Below, one piece after another: positions 8,097 through 14,460 of a stretch of DNA of 21,000 bases. The notes beneath the pieces were generated by a model, which saw only the letters and a program-made list of their open reading frames with translations, was not told the origin of the DNA and ran no database searches. The first letter of the stretch is position 1, and every line of letters starts with the position of its first letter. The position numbers were made by a program, and so were the translations under genes. Source of the stretch: Gammaproteobacteria bacterium (GTDB lineage Bacteria > Pseudomonadota > Gammaproteobacteria > SZUA-229); the NCBI GenBank assembly GCA_013138755.1, contig WTCC01000319.1, positions 1-21,000 on the forward strand, written 5' to 3'.

Positions 8097-8645
8097 TTAT
8101 CCCGCAGCCGTGATTGGGGATGTTTTATCAGCAGGTTGAATCTCGATGGCAAGAGGCTCTGGTCCTGTCAGTTTTATGTGTTCGCCTTTAGATAAAATAA
8201 TATGCTCACCGACGATATCAGCTTGTAGAGGCAGTTCTCGACCGCTGCGGTCGATGAGGCAGACGAGAGTGATACTTGCTGGGCGGCCGTAATCGAATAG
8301 TTCGTTCATCGCTGCTCTGACCGTTCTGCCAGTATGCAGCACATCGTCGACCAGGATTATGTGTCGGTCTTCAACATCTGGGGGTAATTCAGAGGGTTTT
8401 ACTTCAGGGTTCATGCCGATTCGAGAAAAGTCATCTCGGTAGAAACTGATATCCAGACTTGCTAGTGGTTCTGAAAAAATATTACTTGTGTTGTTTAATT
8501 GCTGGTAAAGGTTTGTTGCTACCCATAGGCCACCAGTGTGAATACCTACCATCAATGGGTTATCGATTGCTTTTTCCTTAAGCAATGTTTGTATTTTTTC
8601 TGCCAGTTGTGCCAGAAGCTGGTCTGGTGTGGCGAGTTGTTGCAT
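8097..8645 (-). CDS. pyrR: PyrR: pyrimidine operon regulator / uracil phosphoribosyltransferase family
   Basis: A 182-residue phosphoribosyltransferase-fold protein. The PRPP-binding motif [18 protein letters not shown] (roughly residues 96-113) and the early [10 protein letters not shown] loop are clear, and DISFYRDD is characteristic of PyrR. The family senses UMP and controls pyr gene expression; some members also make UMP from uracil and PRPP. In Gram-positive bacteria PyrR binds an mRNA attenuator. I did not find such an attenuator ahead of pyrB, since only 7 bp separate the genes, so any control would have to act upstream or by another mechanism. It sits between ruvX and pyrB in the pyrR-pyrB-pyrC' order known from Pseudomonas. 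The ATG at 8645 has GGAAA upstream. Confidence 0.94.
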   Translation of the reverse strand: MQQLATPDQLLAQLAEKIQTLLKEKAIDNPLMVGIHTGGLWVATNLYQQLNNTSNIFSEPLASLDISFYRDDFSRIGMNPEVKPSELPPDVEDRHIILVDDVLHTGRTVRAAMNELFDYGRPASITLVCLIDRSGRELPLQADIVGEHIILSKGEHIKLTGPEPLAIEIQPADKTSPITAAG

Positions 8646-8688
8646 AAGTTTCCGTTAATCAGTTTCTGTGTTTTTGAACTTAGCCTGT

Positions 8689-9123
8689 TTATGGTTGCTG
8701 GTCTAACCAGCGTTGCACAATAATTGCGGCTGCCATTCTATCAATCTCGTGCTTGTTCTGCTTATTTATTTTTATATTTTCTTTTAGTATTTCTTCTGCA
8801 TGCTGCGAACTCAGTGCTTCATTGACTTCTATTACTGGCAAATTGAATCTTTTTTTCAGTTCATAACAGAAATGCCTGACCGTAACCGTCATTTTGTTTT
8901 CGCTGCCATCGATGTGATAGGGCATACCGACGATTAATGCATCCGGCTTCCATTGTTGAATTTCAGTATCGATAGCGTGCCAATCAGGGTTGCCATCGAT
9001 CTGGTTAATCGTTATGCGCGGAGATGCTGAGTTTGTGATGGTCTGACCGGTGGCTAGACCGATACGTTTATTTCCGTAATCAAAGCCTAATACAGTGGTT
9101 ATTTGTTTGTTTGTTGAAACCAT
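8689..9123 (-). CDS. ruvX: RuvX/YqgF family Holliday-junction resolvase-like nuclease
   Basis: A 144-residue RNase H-fold protein, often called a putative pre-16S rRNA nuclease or Holliday-junction resolvase. The first catalytic Asp is in VLGFDYGNKRIGLATG. The strand IVGMPYHIDGSENKMT is the family's G-x-P-x-x-x-DG motif. VNEALSSQHAEEIL is the equivalent of the common DERLSS motif, with the acidic Glu kept. NKHEIDRMAAAIIVQRWLDQQ carries the last catalytic Asp. The three acidic positions therefore appear intact although the DER triplet is changed to NEA. It lies 17 bp after algH and 43 bp before pyrR, and the yqgE-yqgF pairing is very common in gammaproteobacteria. Confidence 0.93.
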   Translation of the reverse strand: MVSTNKQITTVLGFDYGNKRIGLATGQTITNSASPRITINQIDGNPDWHAIDTEIQQWKPDALIVGMPYHIDGSENKMTVTVRHFCYELKKRFNLPVIEVNEALSSQHAEEILKENIKINKQNKHEIDRMAAAIIVQRWLDQQP

Positions 9124-9140
9124 TTATAGTCGGGTTGGAA

Positions 9141-9716
9141 TCAGGCGTGTCCAGTATCGTTACTGAGGAGTGACAGGTCGACACCGATAAGTTTTGCCGC
9201 GGCTTTCCAGCGTTGTTCCGGCGGTGTATCAAAGATAATCTGCTCGTCTGCCGGACAGCTTAACCAGGTGTTAGCTGCAATCTCATTATCCAGTTGCCCG
9301 GCGGTCCAGCCCGCATAGCCTAATGCCACGATACTGTTTTTAGGACCTTCATTATTAACGATGGCTTCCAGGATATCTTTAGATGTAGTCAGCGCGATGT
9401 GCTCATTTACTTTGAGTGTGGACTGCCAGTTGCCTGTCGGCCGATGCAAGATAAATCCTCTGCCCTGATCGACAGGGCCACCGATGAAAATTGGTTGGTC
9501 TGCATTGTAATTTCCCTCAGCGCCGATATGCATCTCTTTGACGATATGTTTCAGGGTGAGCTCGGTTTCCTGATTGATGATAATGCCGAAACTGCCAGAT
9601 TCATCGTGCTCGCAGATATAGGTAACAGCATGATTAAAAAAGCCATCTTCAAGAGATGGCATAGCGATTAGAAAATGTCCGGTGAAGTCGAAGTCTTTGC
9701 TATCTGTATTTGCCAT
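9141..9716 (-). CDS. algH: YqgE/AlgH family protein
   Basis: A 191-residue cytoplasmic protein of the YqgE/AlgH family (DUF179). Motifs seen in order are TGHFLIAMPSLEDGFFNHAV, YICEHDESGSFGIIINQ, PIFIGGPVDQGRGFILHRP, ALGYAGWTAGQLDNEI and a C-terminal FDTPPEQRWKAAAKLIGVD. The molecular function is unsettled: in Pseudomonas AlgH was linked to alginate and virulence gene expression. It follows tonB by 17 bp and precedes ruvX by 17 bp, so it is within the gshB-pyrC' run. Length and start (ATG 9716) fit the family. No conserved block is missing. Confidence 0.93.
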   Translation of the reverse strand: MANTDSKDFDFTGHFLIAMPSLEDGFFNHAVTYICEHDESGSFGIIINQETELTLKHIVKEMHIGAEGNYNADQPIFIGGPVDQGRGFILHRPTGNWQSTLKVNEHIALTTSKDILEAIVNNEGPKNSIVALGYAGWTAGQLDNEIAANTWLSCPADEQIIFDTPPEQRWKAAAKLIGVDLSLLSNDTGHA

Positions 9717-9733
9717 AAATGAAGTGTAATTTT

Positions 9734-10627
9734 CTATCGTGTACGGATGCTGCTATTGCTTAGAAACTCCCAGCTACGGGTAATATGTATGACATCGGCT
9801 TCGTTACGAAGTTTCTTTGGAAACGGAGGGTAGGGAGCTGCTAGCTTCACAATACGTTTGGCTGCGTCATCTAGAATCTGGTGGCCAGACGACTGTCTTA
9901 AGTCTGTTTTAACCAGTTTACCATCGGCACTGATAACAACATCAAGAATAAGGGTGCCACTAAGTTTTTTTCTTCTTGCATGGTCAGGGTAATTTAGATT
10001 ACCGACGCGTTCTACACGATTGATCCAGCTGCGCATATACTCAGCTGGGGTAAATTCTTTAGTGCTGGAATTTAAATACTTGGTCCTATCTATGCTCGCC
10101 TGTTCTTCTATGATGTCGCTGATCTCGGCTAGCTGCTGGGTAGTTTGTGTATTTTTGCTGACATTTATTTCGTTGAGTACGGTGCTGTCTTCAGCTTTTA
10201 CTGGCGTTTCTTCAGTGTTGATCGCGTACTCTGCGTCTTGCTGTGTGAGTAGGGCCTGTTGTTCGTTATGTTTTTGTTTCTGTACCTGCTGCTCGTTGGT
10301 CTGTGTAGCAATGCCGAGCTCATTTGATAAAGATGCTGCGCTGAACAAGTCACTCTGTTTAGATTTTTCTTCTGCGTCGCCACCACCTAATTGTGTGATC
10401 TGTGCCAGATAGTCGGTATCTTCAGGTTCTTCGATATCGGCAGAAACTTTATCCTGAACCAGGATGATATCAAGTGTTGGACCTGATTTGCTGTCGGCAG
10501 GTTGAGACACACTGAAAGTGACACCTAGAATAATGATACCGTGAAAGATTGTGGCAAGGAAAAAAGTCATGCCAAAGCGATCGTTATCGGTAACAGTTGG
10601 TTTAATTGTCCTACGGTTTTTCATCAT
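9734..10627 (-). CDS. tonB: TonB-family energy-transducer protein (TonB3-like by position)
   Basis: A 297-residue protein with a short basic cytoplasmic N terminus, one membrane anchor at about residues 18-41 (FGMTFFLATIFHGIIILGV), a long periplasmic linker and a C-terminal TonB domain. The last shows YPDHARRKKLSGTLILDVVI, DGKLVKTDLRQSSGH, LDDAAKRIVKLAAPYPPFP and a final beta strand. The linker is rich in Gln, Glu, Asn and Thr instead of the usual Pro-Lys/Pro-Glu repeats. TonB proteins couple the proton motive force, via ExbB/ExbD, to outer-membrane transport; no exbBD is present here. The gene occupies the same place as P. aeruginosa tonB3, which has been reported to affect twitching and pilus assembly, so a pilus-related role is inferred. 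Two tandem ATG codons (10627 and 10624) are possible starts, with no good ribosome site. Confidence 0.88.
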   Translation of the reverse strand: MMKNRRTIKPTVTDNDRFGMTFFLATIFHGIIILGVTFSVSQPADSKSGPTLDIILVQDKVSADIEEPEDTDYLAQITQLGGGDAEEKSKQSDLFSAASLSNELGIATQTNEQQVQKQKHNEQQALLTQQDAEYAINTEETPVKAEDSTVLNEINVSKNTQTTQQLAEISDIIEEQASIDRTKYLNSSTKEFTPAEYMRSWINRVERVGNLNYPDHARRKKLSGTLILDVVISADGKLVKTDLRQSSGHQILDDAAKRIVKLAAPYPPFPKKLRNEADVIHITRSWEFLSNSSIRTR

Positions 10628-10688
10628 GTTTCAGGAGGTTGGTGACAATGGTCGTGCCGTGCCTTTTTGTTTATCTATTTATTCGCAG

Positions 10689-10694
10689 ATTATA
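10689..10694 (-). promoter_or_regulatory. Possible -10 hexamer ahead of tonB
   Basis: On the minus strand a perfect TATAAT overlaps the apbE stop codon, 61 bp before the tonB start. No good -35 hexamer is found 16-18 bp upstream, so an internal promoter for tonB and the genes after it is only a possibility. Confidence 0.2.
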
Positions 10695-11775
10695 GTTCCT
10701 GGTAAACGATAATGCGCGAAGTTGGTGGTTTATTTAAGAATTTAAGCCGTTTTTCCATTGCTGACGTCAGGTGGATATCGCCATTTGCAGCAATCAGCAT
10801 GACATATTGTAGATTCATGTTGTTAGCAATCGTCTGCCATTCTTGGCTGCCGGCAACAAACAACGCAGTGGCTGCCGCATCGGCGTAGCCAGCGTCAGAA
10901 TGAATTACGGTCACAGATTGCGTGTCATCTGTAGGGTAGCCTGTTTCTGGATCGAGGATATGGTGGTAGCGTTTTGATTGGTAGGTATAAAATCTTTCAT
11001 AATCACCGGATGTGAAAACACTCTCATTATTGTTAACTTCAATACTGGCCAGTAGGCTATTTTTACGTGGGTGGCGGATGCCTATGTTCCATGCGCGCTC
11101 GCCATGTTGGCCGATGACGCTCAGGTCACCACCGGCATTGATGACGGCATTGTGTATATCGAGTTTGTGTAAATGTTCCATGGCAAGCTTGATCGCGTAG
11201 CCTTTTGCAAAGGCGCCGAAGTTTAATGAGACGGCTGGATTAGTGTTTATTAGCTGATCTTTCGAGTCGAATGTTAGATCACTCATCTGTGGTTTTTTGC
11301 TGATTAACTCTTGTATCTTGTCGTCGTCAGGGGGGCGGATGTCAGCATCTTGATATTTGTGAAATTGCCAGAGGTTGATTAAGTGACCAATCGCTGGATT
11401 GTAATAATTCTTGCTTCGCTGGCTGAGATCTATAGACGTCTTGATAATCGGGATAAGGTGCTCTGGTACGGATGCCGTTGCCTGAACGCTTAGTTTTTGG
11501 TTTAACAGGGCTAAGTCCCCATTGGTCCAGGGTGACCAGTCGTTATGGTTTTTATCAAAAAGTTGTTGTAGTAGACCAAAAGCCTCGTCTGCCTGCCGCT
11601 GGTCGGTATCGTATAAGCTGATATCGATTAACGTGCCAAAGGCAAAAATACTATAGTCATATTGTTTTATTGGCGGATTGCAGGCGCTGATAAATATTGC
11701 CGATGCAAACAGAATAATAGCAACTGCATAAGTCGATAAGTGTTTATTAATCAGGGTAGATATTGTTTTATGCAT
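10690..11775 (-). CDS. apbE: ApbE-family FAD:protein FMN transferase, lipoprotein
   Basis: A 361-residue exported lipoprotein with a signal peptide: a basic start, a hydrophobic segment (residues 16-30) and lipobox ISAC with Cys32 as the lipidated residue. The mature part has the ApbE fold signatures SIFAFGTLIDISLY, LNFGAFAKGYAIK, NAGGDLSVIG, SGDYERF, HHILDPETGYP and ADAAATALFVAG. ApbE transfers FMN from FAD onto a threonine of target proteins such as RnfG or NqrC subunits, using Mg2+. No target gene is adjacent. I chose ATG 11775 because the signal peptide starts there; the frame is open for 53 more codons upstream inside gshB, but those residues look unlike a protein. The gene overlaps the end of gshB by 25 bp. 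As I recall, this gene is absent from the matching P. aeruginosa cluster. Confidence 0.92.
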   Translation of the reverse strand: MHKTISTLINKHLSTYAVAIILFASAIFISACNPPIKQYDYSIFAFGTLIDISLYDTDQRQADEAFGLLQQLFDKNHNDWSPWTNGDLALLNQKLSVQATASVPEHLIPIIKTSIDLSQRSKNYYNPAIGHLINLWQFHKYQDADIRPPDDDKIQELISKKPQMSDLTFDSKDQLINTNPAVSLNFGAFAKGYAIKLAMEHLHKLDIHNAVINAGGDLSVIGQHGERAWNIGIRHPRKNSLLASIEVNNNESVFTSGDYERFYTYQSKRYHHILDPETGYPTDDTQSVTVIHSDAGYADAAATALFVAGSQEWQTIANNMNLQYVMLIAANGDIHLTSAMEKRLKFLNKPPTSRIIVYQEL

Positions 11776-12713
11776 TGCATTAAGTCGCCAGCGATGTCCA
11801 GTGCATATATCTGGTCGAGTTCTCGTATGCAGGTAGGGCTGGTGATGTTTATCTCTGTTAGATAATCTCCGATGATATCGATGCCGGCAAACAGAATACC
11901 TTTTTGTTTTAAAACGGGACCAACTTGTTGGCATATCCAGATGTCACGTTCAGATAGTTCCATGCCGACGCCTGTGCCTCCGGCGGCGAGATTGCCTCGA
12001 GTCTCACCTGTAGCAGGTATGCGTGCCAAAGCATAGGGTGCGGCTTTGCCATCGATCAGTAAAATACGTTTGTCGCCTTCCGTTATTTCGGGAATAAATT
12101 GTTGTGCCATTACGGTACGGGACTCATTCTCCGTCACTGTTTCGAGGATGACAGAGAGGTTAGGATCTTGTGGATTTACTCGATAGATAGAAGTGCCGCC
12201 CATACCGTCCAGTGGTTTTAAGATAACGTCTTGCTGCTCGGCCTGGTGTCGTCGAGTAACGAAATCACGTAAGCGTTTTTTATCTCTACTGACCATGAAG
12301 GGAGTGCAGCAATCAGGGAATTGAGTGATGAACATTTTTTCATTATTATCACGCAGGCTAGCTGGTTTGTTGACGATGAGTGATCCATTTTGTTCTGCCA
12401 GCTCCAGTATGTAAGTACTGGCGATGTATTCGATATCAAAAGGCGGGTCTTTTCGCATCAGGATGACATCCAGATCGCTCAGGTCAATATCGTGCTCTGT
12501 GGCAAAGTCGAACCAGTGTTCTGGGTTATCGTCTACACGGGTTATTCGACTGTATGCTCTAGGTTTTTCGTTTTCGGTAAAGAGATCTTTTTGGTATATG
12601 GTATGGATTTCCCAGCCTAACTTCTGGGCGGCTAGCATCATGGCAAAACTACTGTCTTTTTTCATATTGATGGCTGACAAGTCATCCATAACGACACCTA
12701 CTTTAATACCCAT
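11751..12713 (-). CDS. gshB: Glutathione synthetase
   Basis: A 320-residue cytoplasmic ATP-grasp ligase that adds glycine to gamma-glutamylcysteine, the last step of glutathione synthesis. It shows IKVGVVMDDLSAINMKKDSS at the N terminus, DVILMRKDPPFD, NKPASLRDNNEKMF, the ATP-binding VILKPLDGMGGTSIYRV, GNLAAGGTG, and GIDIIGDYLTEINITSPTCIRELD, all characteristic of GshB. Length is normal. The ATG at 12713 has GGAGAG at good spacing. It is the first gene of the minus-strand block and is divergent from pilG, as in P. aeruginosa. Its end overlaps apbE by 25 bp, so the two are surely co-transcribed. Confidence 0.97.
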   Translation of the reverse strand: MGIKVGVVMDDLSAINMKKDSSFAMMLAAQKLGWEIHTIYQKDLFTENEKPRAYSRITRVDDNPEHWFDFATEHDIDLSDLDVILMRKDPPFDIEYIASTYILELAEQNGSLIVNKPASLRDNNEKMFITQFPDCCTPFMVSRDKKRLRDFVTRRHQAEQQDVILKPLDGMGGTSIYRVNPQDPNLSVILETVTENESRTVMAQQFIPEITEGDKRILLIDGKAAPYALARIPATGETRGNLAAGGTGVGMELSERDIWICQQVGPVLKQKGILFAGIDIIGDYLTEINITSPTCIRELDQIYALDIAGDLMQCIKQYLP

Positions 12714-12775
12714 GAATCTCTCCGTTTAGGTCGAAAAACTACTCACTTCCAGTCTAACAGTAATTGGAAATCGGG

Positions 12776-12817
12776 AATTAACCAATAGTGCCTGACCTGA
12801 CAATAAATTAACCAATA
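12776..12817. repeat. 12-bp direct repeat in the gshB/pilG intergenic region
   Basis: The 12-mer AATTAACCAATA occurs at 12776-12787 and again at 12806-12817. The two copies are offset by exactly 30 bp, about three helical turns, which would put both on the same face of DNA. The second copy also lies inside an inverted repeat, CAATAA (12801-12806) and TTATTG (12818-12823). This is compatible with paired operator sites serving gshB, pilG or both; no regulator is identified. Confidence 0.5.
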
Positions 12818-12850
12818 TTATTGTGGTTTTTATGATTTGTTGGCAATACT

Positions 12851-12871
12851 CTGAATGTGGTCTACATTCAG
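12851..12871. promoter_or_regulatory. Inverted repeat upstream of pilG, candidate operator
   Basis: A perfect 8-bp inverted repeat, CTGAATGT (12851-12858) and ACATTCAG (12864-12871), is separated by five bases. It ends 17 bp before the predicted pilG -35 hexamer. Size and symmetry fit a dimeric transcription factor site. It has no T-run after it, so a terminator is unlikely. Confidence 0.4.
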
Positions 12872-12888
12872 TTTATCTAGAAGATTTT

Positions 12889-12917
12889 TTGAATTTTGGC
12901 GTTTTGAATGGTATAAC
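12889..12917 (+). promoter_or_regulatory. Sigma70-like promoter of the pilG-chpA operon
   Basis: TTGAAT (12889-12894) and TATAAC (12912-12917) are separated by 17 bp, close to the TTGACA/TATAAT consensus. Transcription would begin near 12924, leaving a leader of roughly 15 bases with GAAGAA (12925-12930) as a weak ribosome site before the pilG ATG at 12939. Confidence 0.55.
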
Positions 12918-12938
12918 GATGACTGAAGAAAATGTGTT

Positions 12939-13316
12939 ATGAATGATTTGAAAGTAATGATTATTGATGACAGTAAAACAATCAGGCGAACAGCAGAAAA
13001 CCTGCTTACAAAAGAGGGTTGTGAGGTAGTCACAGCTGTTGACGGTTTTGAGGCGTTATCAAAGATTGCTGAGAATAAACCGGATATCATTTTCGTCGAT
13101 ATCATGATGCCTCGTTTAGATGGCTATCAGACCTGCGCGTTAATAAAAAATAACACGACATTTAAAGATACGCCAGTCATCATGTTATCAAGTAAGGATA
13201 GTATTTTTGATAGAGCACGAGGTCGCATCGTGGGTTCAACAGAATATTTAACGAAGCCATTTACAAAAGAAGATTTAATCGGTGCAATTCAAGAGTTTGC
13301 ACTGACAAAACAGTAA
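12939..13316 (+). CDS. pilG: Pil-Chp response regulator PilG
   Basis: A 125-residue single-domain CheY-like receiver. Acidic pocket D10-D11, phospho-acceptor D54 in DIIFVDIMMP, switch residue S84/S85 in VIMLSSKD, and K106 in YLTKPF are all present, so it should be phosphorylatable. It has no output domain. In the P. aeruginosa pathway PilG, phosphorylated by ChpA, promotes pilus extension and raises cAMP. The position as first gene, divergent from gshB and followed by pilH, pilI, pilJ and chpA, separates it from other CheY-like proteins. A good sigma70-like promoter lies just upstream. Confidence 0.93.
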   Translation: MNDLKVMIIDDSKTIRRTAENLLTKEGCEVVTAVDGFEALSKIAENKPDIIFVDIMMPRLDGYQTCALIKNNTTFKDTPVIMLSSKDSIFDRARGRIVGSTEYLTKPFTKEDLIGAIQEFALTKQ

Positions 13317-13391
13317 GGGACGGATTTAGCAATAGTACTGGGTTTATACGATTGAACTTGGTGAATTAAACAAACAGTGACGAGTAAGATT

Positions 13392-13757
13392 ATGGCAAGA
13401 GTAATGATAGTTGATGATTCTCCTACAGAAGTACATGTGCTGACAACCATGCTGACCAAAAATGGTCATGAGGTAATAACCGCAAGCTCGGGTGAAGATG
13501 GTGTCGAGATGGCAAAGACAGAAAAACCAGATTTGATTTTGATGGATGTGGTAATGCCAGGCATGAACGGTTTTCAGGCAACACGTCAAATTTCAAAGAA
13601 CGATGAAACTTCTTCTATACCGGTCATTATGGTGACAACGAAAGACCAGGAGACGGATAAAGTTTGGGCAATGCGTCAGGGCGCTAAGGATTACATTGTT
13701 AAACCAGTGCAGGAAAAAGCTTTGATAGAACACGTGAACATGGTTCTGTCAGCGTAG
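13392..13757 (+). CDS. pilH: Pil-Chp response regulator PilH
   Basis: A 121-residue single receiver domain. Starting at ATG 13392 gives MARVMIVDDSPTE, the normal PilH N terminus; a GTG five codons upstream (13377) is in frame but has no ribosome site. It carries D8-D9, phospho-acceptor D52 in LILMDVVMPG, T82/T83 in VIMVTTKDQETDKVW and K104 in YIVKP. The stretch GFQATRQ and TKDQETDKVW are typical of PilH rather than PilG. In Pseudomonas, PilH tunes the pathway, favouring retraction or acting as a phosphate sink. It lies 75 bp after pilG and ends with tandem stops (TAG TAA at 13755-13760). Confidence 0.93.
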   Translation: MARVMIVDDSPTEVHVLTTMLTKNGHEVITASSGEDGVEMAKTEKPDLILMDVVMPGMNGFQATRQISKNDETSSIPVIMVTTKDQETDKVWAMRQGAKDYIVKPVQEKALIEHVNMVLSA

Positions 13758-13819
13758 TAAAGAAAGTGAATACTCATAACCAGCAAGTCATATTGCATGA
13801 TCACGATAAGATAATAGAA

Positions 13820-14356
13820 ATGAATATCAGTAATCCATTTGATATCTTGCAGGACCTTGAAAAAAGAACCCTTGAAGGTTCTACCGGGTTGCCTTCTGGT
13901 GACCAGATTGAGGCAGAGTGGGTCGGGGTGGGTTTTCGCATCGGTAACGACAGGCTCGTTGCATCGATGTCTGATGTAAAAGAGATTCTTGATCTGCCAA
14001 CATTCACTTCTGTGCCCGGAGTTAAATCGTGGATCGTAGGTGTTGCGAATGTGCGTGGTAGTTTATTGCCGATCATGGATATGAAGGGTTTTCTGTTAGG
14101 TGATGACATCAAGCAGCGCGGTAAAGGTAGAGTTATCGTCATCGATTATAAGGGGGTCAACACAGGGTTGATTGTCGAAGAGGTTTATGGTCTGCGTCAT
14201 TTTAGGGAAAGTGATGAGACAGATGATGATGTTGGCGTGCACGAAAGCATCCTGCCGTATATCGAGCGAGCATATGAGCAGGATAATGAGCAATGGCCTG
14301 TATTTAGTTTTAATGAGATGGTAGCGGATGAGCGCTTTGCGCATGCATCGCTGTAA
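13820..14356 (+). CDS. pilI: CheW-like adaptor PilI
   Basis: A 178-residue CheW-domain protein that should couple the receptor PilJ to the kinase ChpA at the membrane. Typical blocks are WVGVGFRIGNDRLVASMSDV, PGVKSWIVGVANVRGSLLPI, DMKGFLLG, GLIVEEVYGLRHF and a C-terminal WPVFSFNEM. I prefer ATG 13820 because MNISNPFDILQDLEKR aligns with other PilI starts and gives 178 residues, the length of the P. aeruginosa protein. A GTG at 13766, eight bases after pilH, is in frame and would add 18 residues; neither start has a strong ribosome site. The CheW fold appears complete. Confidence 0.9.
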   Translation: MNISNPFDILQDLEKRTLEGSTGLPSGDQIEAEWVGVGFRIGNDRLVASMSDVKEILDLPTFTSVPGVKSWIVGVANVRGSLLPIMDMKGFLLGDDIKQRGKGRVIVIDYKGVNTGLIVEEVYGLRHFRESDETDDDVGVHESILPYIERAYEQDNEQWPVFSFNEMVADERFAHASL

Positions 14357-14460
14357 TTGATAAGAAAAAGTAATAAAACAATAAAAAGATATATAACTAG
14401 AAATACCCTGATTACGTTAGTCCAAGAAATAATGAGTCAGGTTGATTGGAGAACATCCTT

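Noticed and set aside
9399..9671. Plus-strand open frame within algH
   Set aside because: It is the reverse frame of a well-supported gene with all family motifs; no ribosome site.
11776..11934. N-terminal extension of apbE
   Set aside because: The residues are Arg/His-rich translation of gshB in another frame; the signal peptide and lipobox begin at ATG 11775.
14357..14460. A possible pilJ promoter (TTGATA at 14357, TATAAC at 14392)
   Set aside because: The hexamers are 29 bp apart, too far for sigma70; no alternative pair is convincing.
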